64,000 bases of DNA, taken from assembly GCA_958295915.1 (NCBI GenBank), contig OY282381.1:890722-954721 (forward strand), read 5' to 3'. Under the pieces are notes generated by a model. It did no database searches. It was not told where the DNA came from and was given only the letters and a program-made list of their open reading frames with translations. The stretch is from an uncultured Caldilineaceae bacterium. GTDB taxonomy: Bacteria > Chloroflexota > Anaerolineae > Caldilineales > Caldilineaceae. Positions 54,026 through 63,015 of the stretch are shown here, piece by piece (the stretch's first letter is position 1; the number at the start of each line of letters is the position of its first letter). The position numbers and the translations under genes are program-made.

Positions 54026-54919
54026 ATTTCCACTACCTCGTCGAAAAGGGCTGCGGCGCAGACCATTGACTTTCGCTCTCGTCCCCGCAGCCTGTGGGGG
54101 GACGCTATGCGGCGTTTCTCCCGCAATCTGCTGGCCATGATCTCTCTGGCTTTTGTCGTTCTCCTGTTCATCGCCGCCCTGTTCGCCAACCTGCTCGCGC
54201 CGGAAGGCTATGACAATCAGATCTATGATCAGACCTGGCTCTTTCCCTCCCTGGAACATCCCATGGGCACCGACCCCTTCGGTCGGGACGTCCTGACCCG
54301 CATCATCTACGGCGCCCGCATCTCGTTGGCAGTTGGTTTTATCAGCAATTTCGTCGCCCTGGCTATCAGCATCCCCTATGGGGCGATCGCCGCCTGGTAC
54401 GGGGGCGCCGTCGACTATGTGCTCATGCGCATCATTGAGGTCGTCAACTCCGTGCCCAACCTTCTGTTGGGCATCCTGATCATAAGCGTGCTGGGGCCCG
54501 GCTTCCGCAATGTCCTGATTGTCTTCATCGTCACCGGTTGGATGGGCCTGGCGCGGCTGATTCGGGGCCAGTTCCTGTCACTGCGCGAACAGGACTACGT
54601 CCTGGCCGCCATCTGCATCGGCGTCCCCAACCGTCGGATCATCATCCGCCACCTGCTGACCAACACGCTGTCCCCGATTATCGTCAGCGTGACCCTGGGC
54701 ATCCCCGGCGCGATCCTGGGCGAAGCCGGGTTGAGCTTTCTGGGGATCGGAATCAACCCGCCCCTACCCAGCTGGGGACGCATGCTCAACGATTATCTCA
54801 CAGCGGTCCAGTCCCACTGGTATCTGGCCTTCTTCCCCGGTCTGATGATCGCCCTGACCATGTACGCATTCACCCTGATGGGGGATGGGCTGCAGGAAGC
54901 TCTGGACCCGACCAAGTAG
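54026..54919 (+). CDS. ABC permease, DppC/OppC type, possible ATT start
   Basis: DppC-type permease, 297 residues if started at ATT 54026, 270 if started at the first ATG (54107). The longer form is preferred: the upstream frame is open, reads TTSSKRAAAQ then FRSRPRSLWGDAMRRFSRN, which is the normal cytoplasmic N-terminus of this family, and GAAAGGA lies 8 bases before the ATT. The ATG form has no ribosome-binding site and removes that segment. GTDPFGRDVLTRIIYGAR and the EAA loop EQDYVLAAICIGVPNRRIII are intact. A mutated former ATG is likely. Confidence 0.8.
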   Translation: MSTTSSKRAAAQTIDFRSRPRSLWGDAMRRFSRNLLAMISLAFVVLLFIAALFANLLAPEGYDNQIYDQTWLFPSLEHPMGTDPFGRDVLTRIIYGARISLAVGFISNFVALAISIPYGAIAAWYGGAVDYVLMRIIEVVNSVPNLLLGILIISVLGPGFRNVLIVFIVTGWMGLARLIRGQFLSLREQDYVLAAICIGVPNRRIIIRHLLTNTLSPIIVSVTLGIPGAILGEAGLSFLGIGINPPLPSWGRMLNDYLTAVQSHWYLAFFPGLMIALTMYAFTLMGDGLQEALDPTK

Positions 54920-54984
54920 CGTAACGCCAGTGTTCCCTTTCCAGTTTCGAGTAACTGCAGTTCGCAGTTCAGACGAGTGATCCA

Positions 54985-56256
54985 ATGAACGCAAACAGAG
55001 GCGATCTAGACATCAGTACCCTTGCCCAACTGCGGGCGGATATCCCTTTGCACGCGAGCGACCACAAGGGACGCCCCTACATCTATCTGAATACGTGCAC
55101 CTTTGGCCCGGTCCTGCGCTCAATCCAACGCCGCATGGCAGCCGCGCTGCGGGCAGAAAATGAGGAGATCATCGCCATCCGCGCCAAGGAGCCAGGGGTT
55201 CGCTTCTATGGACGCGTCGAAAAGGCCCGGCACACAGTCGCGGAGATGCTGGGTGTCCCCGCGGATGACGTAGCCTGGCTCTACAATACGACCACCGCTT
55301 CCAGGCTGGCTATCATGAGCTTCGACTGGCAGCCCGGCGACAAACTGGCCGTGACGGATGTCGAACATCTCAGCACCCACAGCGTAGCCCAGGGGCTGGC
55401 CCAGGGCCGAGGCGTGGAGGTCACCGTCATTCCGTCAGCGGAAGCGAACCGCCAGGCCCGTGCAGGCGCTTTCGATTCGGAGGATGGCCCCGGCTACACG
55501 CCAAGCTTCTTCCTGGAGCGGCTGGACCGTCTTCTGACGCCGGATCACCGCCTGCTGGTGATGAGCCATGTCTCCAATATCGACGGACGCCGACTTCCCG
55601 TAGCAGAGGCGACGCGCCTGGCTCGGGCGCGAGGGGTCAGGACTCTGATCGACGGCGCCCAATCTCTGGGCATGTTTCCTGTCAACGTTCAGGAGATCGG
55701 CGCTGAATTTTACAGCGGCTCAGTTCACAAATGGCTGATGGGGCCGCCCGGTATCGGCTTCCTGGTCATCTCCAGGGAGGCCAGACAGAATTACAATCCC
55801 CATCATGCGCCTATCCCCACAGACGCCAGCGGGAAGCCCTGCTACAGCCAGGTGACAGCCGCTACGCTCAACGAGCTGGGCACATCCAATGCCGCCCTGC
55901 GCATTGGCGCCGGCGCCTGCGTGGAGATCATGCAACGGGTCGGTCTGGAAACGATCGAGAAGCATGTCCGCGCCCTGACGGCCCAGCTGCGCGCCGGTCT
56001 GCGCGCCGTGCCCGGTATCCGTGTCGCCAGCCCCGACGCCTGGGAGATCTCATCCAGCATTACAACGATCCAACTGCACGAAGGCAGTCCCGCACGCTGC
56101 CAGCGCCTTGTCGAGCGGCTGCTTGACGACTACCGCATCGTCGTCAAGGTCCGCCCGGAAATCTGCGGGGTGCGTATGGGCATCGCCGCATTCAATACCG
56201 CGGCAGAGATAGAACAGGTATTGACGGCAGTAGCCCAACTCGCGCCTGCAATCTGA
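54985..56256 (+). CDS. Class V aminotransferase-fold PLP enzyme
   Basis: 423 residues, isopenicillin-N-epimerase/cysteine-desulfurase superfamily. Schiff-base lysine about residue 249 in GSVHKWLMGPPGIGF; LIDGAQSLG carries the Asp. Opens with a domain containing YLNTCTFGPVLRSIQRR. Distantly related to the enzyme at 44612. Third importer operon, upstream of the sulfatase; may act on an amino-containing substrate. Weak ribosome-binding site, family A-like DNA lies just upstream. Confidence 0.84.
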   Translation: MNANRGDLDISTLAQLRADIPLHASDHKGRPYIYLNTCTFGPVLRSIQRRMAAALRAENEEIIAIRAKEPGVRFYGRVEKARHTVAEMLGVPADDVAWLYNTTTASRLAIMSFDWQPGDKLAVTDVEHLSTHSVAQGLAQGRGVEVTVIPSAEANRQARAGAFDSEDGPGYTPSFFLERLDRLLTPDHRLLVMSHVSNIDGRRLPVAEATRLARARGVRTLIDGAQSLGMFPVNVQEIGAEFYSGSVHKWLMGPPGIGFLVISREARQNYNPHHAPIPTDASGKPCYSQVTAATLNELGTSNAALRIGAGACVEIMQRVGLETIEKHVRALTAQLRAGLRAVPGIRVASPDAWEISSSITTIQLHEGSPARCQRLVERLLDDYRIVVKVRPEICGVRMGIAAFNTAAEIEQVLTAVAQLAPAI

Positions 56257-56373
56257 ACACAGAACGCAAGCGATGCTGAGCGGCCCAGAGAGCGCCCCCC
56301 GCTTTGCGAACATAGCAGAGCGCGACATGCGCGCTATACTATCCATTGACACACTATCCATTGACACGAGGAT

Positions 56374-56402
56374 GCAGTCGAGACGCCTGCATTCCCAGGA
56401 CA
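56374..56402. repeat. Degenerate family E repeat
   Basis: ATGCAGTCGAGACGCCTGCA followed by TTCCCAGG, a diverged form of the GCGGGCGAGACGCCCGC element at 58190. Located just before the gene at 56418. Confidence 0.5.
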
Positions 56403-56417
56403 GAAACCGGAGCATTC

Positions 56418-58166
56418 ATGCCTCACATAGCCATTGACACCCCTACGCCCCCTCCCTATTGGGCGCTGCTGGAATGGGAACTGATCCGCAATCAGACCGC
56501 GGCCGTCCAGGAATTCTACGCAAAATACTTCGACGCGCGCGGCTATCTGCTCTGTGTCCCCCGCTGGGGCGGAAATGACGGCGCGGACGACGCGGCAGAA
56601 AACCTGGCCGGGTGGACGATTCTACACACACTGGGCGCGCCCGACATCGTCCTGGAGCTCTACAAAAAAGGCTGGGAAGGCCATCTGCGCCAGTACACCG
56701 AAGCCAAGACAGTGGAAGTGCCCTTCGCCCGGGACGGTATGTATTACAAGGAATTTCCAGTCATGTTCGACTGGATGCATAACGGTGAAGGCTTCTCTGT
56801 CTTCTTTCTGCAGCCTCTGTCAGATCCGTATAATCGCAGCATGCGCCAGCGCATGGAACGCTTTGCTGGCTTCTACATGGGCACAGATCCCCAGGCCGAC
56901 AACTACGATCCAGAGCGCCAAGTGATCCGCAGTATGTTCAATGGCAGCCGCGGACCCCTGATGCGCAAGTCCACCGGCCTCGACTGGGCCGGCGACCCCA
57001 TCGAGATCGAAGGGCGTTTCAAACCCGGACACGGCGAGCGCACCTACGCGGAAATGGTGGCCCACTTTGCAGACTACAACGACGTGGTCGGCGACCATCC
57101 GCTCAATCTGGCCACGACAACGCTGGCCTTCAACGCCTGCATGGTATCCGGAGAAGCAAAGTACAGGGATTGGTTGGTCGATTACATAGATGCCTGGGTC
57201 GACCGCACCGCAGCCAACAATGGGATCATCCCCACGAATATCGGTCTGGATGGCAGCATCGGCGGCGCCTGCGACGGCAAGTGGTACGGCGGGGTCTACG
57301 GCTGGGGGTTCACAGTCGTCGTGCCGCAGACAGGCGCGCTGGCCCACCGCCCCTACTTCATGTATCGGGCCCACTACGGCTTCGGCAATGGGCTGCTGAT
57401 GACAGGCGACCAACGCTATGTAGACACATGGCGCGGCGTTATCGAGAATGTGAATGCCAACGCCCAAGTTCGCGACGAGCAGACCTTCTATCCCCACATG
57501 CACGGAGATGAGGGCTGGTACGACTACAGGCCAGAGCCGTTCCAGATCGGGGCATTGGAAGTCTACTATTGGTCCATGGCGCGCGCGGACCTGGCGCGCG
57601 TGCAGGAGAACGACTGGGTGCGTTTTCTGGAAGGAAAGAACCCAGACTACCCTGTCGTTGCGCTCCAAGAGGATCTGGCCCAGGTTCGCCATCGGATCGA
57701 GCAAACGCGCGCCGACAGCGCATCGCCCGACACGCGTATGTCTGACGATATGAACGGCTTCAATCCTGCTTTGGTGAGCCGGCTGACCGAGCTCATGTTG
57801 GGCGGCCTGCCTACGGAACGGCTGGGCTTTCCTCTCCATTGCCGTGTACGCTATTTCGATCCGGCGCGCCAGAGAGCCGGCATGCCGGACGATGTGGGCG
57901 CCCTGGTTGAGAGCATGAATGCCGATGAGATGACTCTGACGTTGGTCAACATCAACCAGGTGGAAGCGCGCACAGTTGTAGTCCAGGGGGGCGCCTACGC
58001 CGAACATCAGTTTCTCAGCGTAACGCGCAATGGGCAGACCGTTCCGCTGGACAGCGACAACTTCACCGTGCGTCTCGAGCCGGGCTGCGGCAGCCGCCTG
58101 CTGATTCGCATGACGCGCTATGCCAACCGGCCCACCTGCGTTTTCCCCTGGGATCGCCAGACCTGA
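56418..58166 (+). CDS. Uncharacterised 582-residue protein, possible alpha/alpha-toroid glycan enzyme
   Basis: No family assigned with confidence. Opens YWALLEWELIRNQTAAVQEF; contains RWGGNDGADDAAENLAGW, WLVDYIDAWVDRTAANNGII, GKWYGGVYGWGF and a beta-rich C-terminal 120 residues. Repeated Trp/Asp-rich helices and the length suit an alpha/alpha-barrel glycoside hydrolase, lyase or epimerase with a C-terminal beta-sandwich, but catalytic residues are not identifiable by eye. No signal peptide. Directly upstream of the sulfatase, separated by a family E hairpin. Confidence 0.5.
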   Translation: MPHIAIDTPTPPPYWALLEWELIRNQTAAVQEFYAKYFDARGYLLCVPRWGGNDGADDAAENLAGWTILHTLGAPDIVLELYKKGWEGHLRQYTEAKTVEVPFARDGMYYKEFPVMFDWMHNGEGFSVFFLQPLSDPYNRSMRQRMERFAGFYMGTDPQADNYDPERQVIRSMFNGSRGPLMRKSTGLDWAGDPIEIEGRFKPGHGERTYAEMVAHFADYNDVVGDHPLNLATTTLAFNACMVSGEAKYRDWLVDYIDAWVDRTAANNGIIPTNIGLDGSIGGACDGKWYGGVYGWGFTVVVPQTGALAHRPYFMYRAHYGFGNGLLMTGDQRYVDTWRGVIENVNANAQVRDEQTFYPHMHGDEGWYDYRPEPFQIGALEVYYWSMARADLARVQENDWVRFLEGKNPDYPVVALQEDLAQVRHRIEQTRADSASPDTRMSDDMNGFNPALVSRLTELMLGGLPTERLGFPLHCRVRYFDPARQRAGMPDDVGALVESMNADEMTLTLVNINQVEARTVVVQGGAYAEHQFLSVTRNGQTVPLDSDNFTVRLEPGCGSRLLIRMTRYANRPTCVFPWDRQT

Positions 58167-58189
58167 AACAACACAGCCTCTCACTTCAT

Positions 58190-58213
58190 GCGGGCGAGAC
58201 GCCCGCGTTCCCA
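58190..58213. repeat. Hairpin repeat, family E
   Basis: GCGGGCG (58190-58196), loop AGA, CGCCCGC (58200-58206), then GTTCCCAAGG. Also at 60691-60712 and, translated within a gene, at 63088-63113. Confidence 0.7.
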
Positions 58214-58243
58214 AGGGAGCCAAGAGCAACAAGAGTAAACTGT

Positions 58244-59698
58244 ATGTCTGACGGAGAAAAGCCAAACGTTCTGATTTTCCTTTGCGATCAACTGCGTATC
58301 GATCTGTTGACGTGTTACGGAGGCGCCCTGGCGCGTACGCCGAACATCGAGGCCCTGGCCCAGGATTCTTGCGTTTTTGAGCGGGCCTACACCCCCTGCG
58401 CCATCTGCTCGCCAGCGCGCGCCAGCCTGCTGACAGGCCTCTATCCCCATAGCCACCACATGTTCAACAATTCGACACCCCACTACTCCTACTGCCAACA
58501 CCTACGGCCCGATGTCGCCATGATACAGGATTGGATCCACGATCAGAGCGACTATGAGTCGGCCTGGTTTGGCAAGTGGCACATCGGTCCGGCGCAAGAC
58601 CTGTTTGACTCCCGTTTCCACCACACGCAGAAACCCTACCCAGGCGGCCCTGTCTTCCTGAACAGCTCCCACTGGCATCCCAACACCCGCATCGCGCCCC
58701 TGACGCAGAATATCGGACGGGGAAACGCAGGCACGCTGGATGTGGATCTGGAAGGCTTTCCCGATGTAGTGGCGGCCCGCTACTCTCAGAACTTCCTGCG
58801 CAAGCGGGACTCGACGCGGCCCTTTTTCCTGACCTGCTCCTTCCCCGGCCCGCACAGCCCCTGGATGGTTCCCGACGAATGGGGCATTCGCTATGACCCG
58901 GACCAAATTCCGCTGTGGCCCAATCGCCACGATCGCTTCGAGGGCAAGCCAATCAACCAAAAGAAGCTGCGCCTGCTGGAGGAAGCTCGAAACAGTCTCT
59001 CCCCAACAGAGACAGACCGGGAATTGCAGGAGTTGTTGGCCTGCTGCTTCTCCTATCTGGAGTTGATCGACCGCATGGTGGGCGAAGTGGTAGCCACCCT
59101 CAAGGAACTCGATCTCTACCAGAAGACGGCCATCTTTTTCACCGCAGACCACGGCGATATGGCCGGTTCCCACGGCTTTATGAACAAAGGCGCCTATATG
59201 TATGACGAAATCTACCGTATACCCCTGCTGGTCAAGGTAGCGGGAGATTCCCGACACAGCCGGCTCGCCGCGCCCGTGCATCTGATGGATGTGACCGCGA
59301 CCTGTCTGCACCTGATGGACGGAACGGCCCCAGAAAATATGCTGGGACAGCCCTTGCACGGGCAGTCACTGCTGCCACTGCTTCAGGGACGTATCGAGTG
59401 GCCACGTCCAATGCACTACGCCGAGTATCACGGAGACTGGTACGGTCACTACTCGGCGCGTATGGTGACCGATGGACGTTGGAAACTGGTGTGGAATCTG
59501 TCGGATCTGTGCGAGCTATACGACCTGGAAACCGACCCGCACGAACTGCGCAACCGATTCTACGATCCGGCATACCAGGATGTACGCGCGTCCTGTTTCA
59601 ACTATCTGGTGGCGGAAGCGCAACGCACTGAGGACGCGCAGTTGCGACTGCTGACACCAGAGATCGAAAGCGCCGCGCTGGAAACGTTTGGACGCTGA
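58244..59698 (+). CDS. Type I sulfatase
   Basis: 484-residue sulfatase hydrolysing sulfate esters. The formylglycine signature is CSPARASLLTG with Cys55 as the residue to be converted, so maturation would need a formylglycine-generating enzyme, which is not in the window. Metal-binding residues include Asp15 in FLCDQLR and the TADHGDMAGSHG segment. C-terminal DGRWKLVWNLSDLCELYDLE is typical. No signal peptide, so it acts in the cytoplasm on imported material. Suggests that the third importer takes up a sulfated sugar. Confidence 0.92.
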   Translation: MSDGEKPNVLIFLCDQLRIDLLTCYGGALARTPNIEALAQDSCVFERAYTPCAICSPARASLLTGLYPHSHHMFNNSTPHYSYCQHLRPDVAMIQDWIHDQSDYESAWFGKWHIGPAQDLFDSRFHHTQKPYPGGPVFLNSSHWHPNTRIAPLTQNIGRGNAGTLDVDLEGFPDVVAARYSQNFLRKRDSTRPFFLTCSFPGPHSPWMVPDEWGIRYDPDQIPLWPNRHDRFEGKPINQKKLRLLEEARNSLSPTETDRELQELLACCFSYLELIDRMVGEVVATLKELDLYQKTAIFFTADHGDMAGSHGFMNKGAYMYDEIYRIPLLVKVAGDSRHSRLAAPVHLMDVTATCLHLMDGTAPENMLGQPLHGQSLLPLLQGRIEWPRPMHYAEYHGDWYGHYSARMVTDGRWKLVWNLSDLCELYDLETDPHELRNRFYDPAYQDVRASCFNYLVAEAQRTEDAQLRLLTPEIESAALETFGR

Positions 59699-59802
59699 TG
59701 CATTTGGTGGCCTCATCGCCACCTGGCTATGCTGCCAATGGTTGTATCTCCGCACAGTAACGCATGAATCTATCCTGACCGATGATCCAAAGGAGGAATC
59801 TG

Positions 59803-60672
59803 ATGAAATTTGGCGTCTTTCTACCCAGCCACGGCCCGGCAAAATCGCCCGCAGCCGTCAGGCAGGTGGCGCAGGCCGCGGAGCAGGCCGGTTTCGATTC
59901 AGTATGGGCGGCCGATCATGTTCTGGTGCATGAGAAGCATCGGGATTTCTGCATGATTGAAACGTTTGTCACCTTAGGCTATGTGGCCGCCATCACCCAG
60001 CGGATCACCCTGGGCACAACCGTGCTCGTGCTGCCCCAGCGCGATCCAATCCTGGCCGCCAAGCAGGCGGCCGCAGTTGATCAGTATTCGAATGGCCGGC
60101 TCATTCTGGGGATCGGTGTAGGATGGATGGAGGACGAATACCGCTATCTGCGAACCGACTTTCACCAGCGCGGCCGTATCATGGACGAATGGATGCAGGT
60201 CATGCGCGTCTTGTGGAGCGAGGAACAGCCGGCCTTTCAGGGCGAGTGGATCAGCTTCGAGCAGGGCGCATTCGAGCCCAAACCCACACAAGAGGGCGGC
60301 CCGCCGCTGACGATCGGCGGACTCAGCGACGCCGCCATTCGCCGCGCGGCGACGCTGGGCGATGGTTGGCAACCGATCCATATCGAGCCGGACGAGGTCG
60401 CTGCCGGGGTCGCGAAACTGCGTGCATGGGCCAACGGCAGGCCGGTCTCGGTCATCTTTCACGGACGCGCATCGATAGGCGAACAGGCCGACCCGAAGAT
60501 AACCCCCATCAGCGGATCCATAGCGGCCATAACCGACAAGATCGGACGCTATGCCGAAGCGGGTGTGGAGCATCTGTTATTTGACTTTTATACCTGCCCG
60601 ACAGCTGACGAAATACAGGAGCAGCTGGAGACGATCGCCTCTGAAATCATGCCCGCGTTGCAGACAGCATGA
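59803..60672 (+). CDS. LLM-class flavin-dependent oxidoreductase
   Basis: 289-residue luciferase-like protein (MKFGVFLPSHGP; GFDSVWAADHVLVHEK; ITLGTTVLVLPQRDP; NGRLILGIGVGWMEDEY). This pattern belongs to the TIGR03619/F420-type subgroup, so deazaflavin F420 is possible instead of FMN. Start at 59803 follows AAAGGAGGA. Different from the LLM at 28243. Confidence 0.88.
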   Translation: MKFGVFLPSHGPAKSPAAVRQVAQAAEQAGFDSVWAADHVLVHEKHRDFCMIETFVTLGYVAAITQRITLGTTVLVLPQRDPILAAKQAAAVDQYSNGRLILGIGVGWMEDEYRYLRTDFHQRGRIMDEWMQVMRVLWSEEQPAFQGEWISFEQGAFEPKPTQEGGPPLTIGGLSDAAIRRAATLGDGWQPIHIEPDEVAAGVAKLRAWANGRPVSVIFHGRASIGEQADPKITPISGSIAAITDKIGRYAEAGVEHLLFDFYTCPTADEIQEQLETIASEIMPALQTA

Positions 60673-60690
60673 AATGCGGCAGACTTGTAC

Positions 60691-60712
60691 GCGGGCGAGA
60701 CGCCCACGCTCC
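60691..60712. repeat. Hairpin repeat, family E
   Basis: GCGGGCGAGACGCCCACGCT followed by CCCAG; stem of six pairs. Lies just upstream of the PhyH gene start. Confidence 0.65.
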
Positions 60713-60752
60713 CAGCCGAAATGCAACAGGCTGGAGAAGTCAGGAGAACCCG

Positions 60753-61613
60753 ATGGCCAAGTATACATTGACGCCCCAACAACACGCCTTTATAGACCTT
60801 TTCGGCTATCTGGTCTTTCCGGGTCTGTTGCGCGACCGCATCGATCAGATTATTGAGGATTTCGAGGCTATCTTTGCCGCCCACGGCGGAGGTCACGACG
60901 GCAAGATCCACGATGGCGCGGCGCGATCCTGTATTGTGCCTTTCATCGACCAGAGCGAATCTCTGTCCACGCTGCTCGATGACCCGCGTGTTGACGGTAT
61001 CTTCAGCAGTCTCCTCGGCGAGGACTACAACTACCTTGGCGGCGACGGCAATTTCTACGTGGGGGACACCCAATGGCATTCGGATACCGACTGGAGCGGC
61101 AAACGGCGGGGCAAGCCGCCGCGCCTCTATTACAAGATGGCCCTCTATCTCGACCCGGTCACCGCCGACTCCGGCGCGCTGCGGTTGATCCCAGGCAGCC
61201 AGCATTACGGCGACCGCTACGCCGAGGCGCTCGAGGCCAGCCTGCGCGCCGCGCCGGACACATTGGGCATCCCCGGCAGCGACATTCCAGCGGTCGCCCT
61301 GGAGAGCAACCCAGGCGATGTGGTGGTCTTTAACCAGAACACCAAACACAGCGCCTGGGGCGGCGGCAATCGGCGCCGGATGTTCACCCTAAACTGTACC
61401 TACCGCTTCGCCGATAACGAGTTGCACCTGCTACGCAACGAGATCGCAGGCTTTGCTCGCTTCTGGGTAGAATCACCCTATGGCGAAGCGATGCTGCGCA
61501 CGGCGACGCCCCAGAGGATGGTGCATCTGCAGCAGGTTCTTGCCAACAAGTCGCATCTGCCCGCGGCAGTGCGCAAAGCAAAGGAGACTATGACCGAACC
61601 AGCGCGCGGCTAG
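60753..61613 (+). CDS. Phytanoyl-CoA dioxygenase family protein
   Basis: 286-residue Fe(II)/2-oxoglutarate-dependent dioxygenase (PhyH). Iron ligands visible: His109 and Asp111 in QWHSDTDW, distal His about 199 in NTKHSAWGGG, followed by the RRRMF segment with the 2-oxoglutarate-binding Arg. CAGGAG precedes the ATG. Last gene of the third operon; bacterial PhyH proteins hydroxylate or cleave diverse small molecules, the substrate here is unknown. Confidence 0.87.
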   Translation: MAKYTLTPQQHAFIDLFGYLVFPGLLRDRIDQIIEDFEAIFAAHGGGHDGKIHDGAARSCIVPFIDQSESLSTLLDDPRVDGIFSSLLGEDYNYLGGDGNFYVGDTQWHSDTDWSGKRRGKPPRLYYKMALYLDPVTADSGALRLIPGSQHYGDRYAEALEASLRAAPDTLGIPGSDIPAVALESNPGDVVVFNQNTKHSAWGGGNRRRMFTLNCTYRFADNELHLLRNEIAGFARFWVESPYGEAMLRTATPQRMVHLQQVLANKSHLPAAVRKAKETMTEPARG

Positions 61614-61745
61614 ATTCCCGGGGACGCGTCTCAAGAGGGGGTGCGTATTGCGTAAGCGGAGCGGATGCCCCCAAATCTGGGATGCGCCCGATGCGGGGCA
61701 CGGCCATTCCGCTTCCTCCCAACAGGGGCCCGTTCCGCGCCGCGT

Positions 61746-62768
61746 TCAGGCGCGTTCCGCTTTCAGCGTGCTGAGGTCCTCCACCTCAGCCCAGGCGCCG
61801 GTGTCCTTGGAAGCCTCCGCTGCCAATCCTATCAGGTGTAGCTGGGCCACCGCGCGCGCAGCGGTTGGTTCAAGGGCTGAATCAGGCGGGCCGCCGGCAA
61901 CGGCATCGAGGAAGGCGCTGACATTTTCATGCATGCCGGGCCAGCCGGCGCGCGGCTCGAGTGCGGGCACGCGCTCAAGCGACCAATCGCTCTCCTGGCG
62001 TGTGCGTAGGCGCAGCTCGCCCGTGAAGATGTCCACCAGAAGGTCGCCATCATCGCCGTTTACCTCAATAGTTGACTCCAGATCGACGACGCTGCCGAGA
62101 TTGACTTGAAACGCGCCCCAGGCGCCGTCATAGTCGAAATGCCCCTGGCTGTGGCGCTGCGCCCGTCCAGGCAGGCCATCGCCGTCGAGGACCAGCGCCC
62201 GTCTGGGCGTCGCATCGAAAATGCGATTCAACGCATCCACGTACCAGGGGATCAGATGGTTGATCGTGCAGATGTCGGATGCAGGGACTGACCCCCAGTT
62301 GGATTGGAGGCGAATATGAGCCGTCCGTATCTGGCCGAGGATGCCGCTACGCACCCGCTTGACAGCCTCCACAAAGACGGGAATGAAGCCGATTTCTAGG
62401 TCGGCATGGGTAATTTGGGGCGCGTTCAGCAGCCGGGTCAACATCGGTCGTATGCGCTGGCGCTCGTTGGCAAGGGGTGGTTCGTAGAAGATCGCCACCC
62501 CTGCATCGAGGGCGGCCCTGGTCGCCTCCTCATGGACTGCCTCCGGCACGGCGATAAAGGCCGCGTCGATGGGCGGCCCAGCCAACAGATCGTGCGTTCC
62601 GGAGAATATGGCTACATCGGCGCCGAGTTCGACGCCGATGCGCTGCTGTGTAGCGGCGCTGGGGGCCGCAGCCGAGACGATGCGGGCCCGCCCGTCACGC
62701 TGGAGCGCCGGCGCCAAAGCCACCCGGGCCCACCCGCCGTAGCCGACCAGTCCAACACGTATAGTCAC
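61746..62768 (-). CDS. Gfo/Idh/MocA-like protein lacking the catalytic lysine
   Basis: 340 residues. Rossmann motif VGLVGYGGWARVALAP at about 5-20. The EKP motif reads FYEPPLA (96-98 EPP), so the lysine that normally binds substrate and assists catalysis is missing. GTG start at 62768 chosen because AAAGGAG lies 8 bases upstream. Converges with the PhyH gene and diverges from the FAD enzyme. Possibly a sugar dehydrogenase with altered chemistry or a binding protein. Confidence 0.75.
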   Translation of the reverse strand: MTIRVGLVGYGGWARVALAPALQRDGRARIVSAAAPSAATQQRIGVELGADVAIFSGTHDLLAGPPIDAAFIAVPEAVHEEATRAALDAGVAIFYEPPLANERQRIRPMLTRLLNAPQITHADLEIGFIPVFVEAVKRVRSGILGQIRTAHIRLQSNWGSVPASDICTINHLIPWYVDALNRIFDATPRRALVLDGDGLPGRAQRHSQGHFDYDGAWGAFQVNLGSVVDLESTIEVNGDDGDLLVDIFTGELRLRTRQESDWSLERVPALEPRAGWPGMHENVSAFLDAVAGGPPDSALEPTAARAVAQLHLIGLAAEASKDTGAWAEVEDLSTLKAERA

Positions 62769-62890
62769 CGTGGTCACTCCTTTCGTTGCGCGCTGCTGTC
62801 CTCGGTTCAAGGGGCATCCCCCGCTTTTGCAATAGCATATCACAGTTCAGATGTTTACTGAAAGCAACTCATCAGAGACCTGGAACTCGA

Positions 62891-62925
62891 AAACGTTTGA
62901 CTGAACAATCAAAATATGTTACCCT
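62891..62925 (+). promoter_or_regulatory. Promoter with LacI-like palindrome
   Basis: TTGACT (62897-62902), 17-bp spacer, TACCCT (62920-62925). The 8-bp palindrome AAACGTTT (62891-62898) overlaps the -35 and has the central CG typical of LacI-family operators (CGAAAACGTTTGA). Sits about 90 bases before the FAD oxidoreductase gene. Confidence 0.4.
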
Positions 62926-63015
62926 TCCTATGCTTCCTGATGCACTCTTTTCACGAGAGTCCTGTTCCTGTGCCTCAGGCAGGACCCCATTCAGTAGAGA
63001 AGATTCTCGCATATC

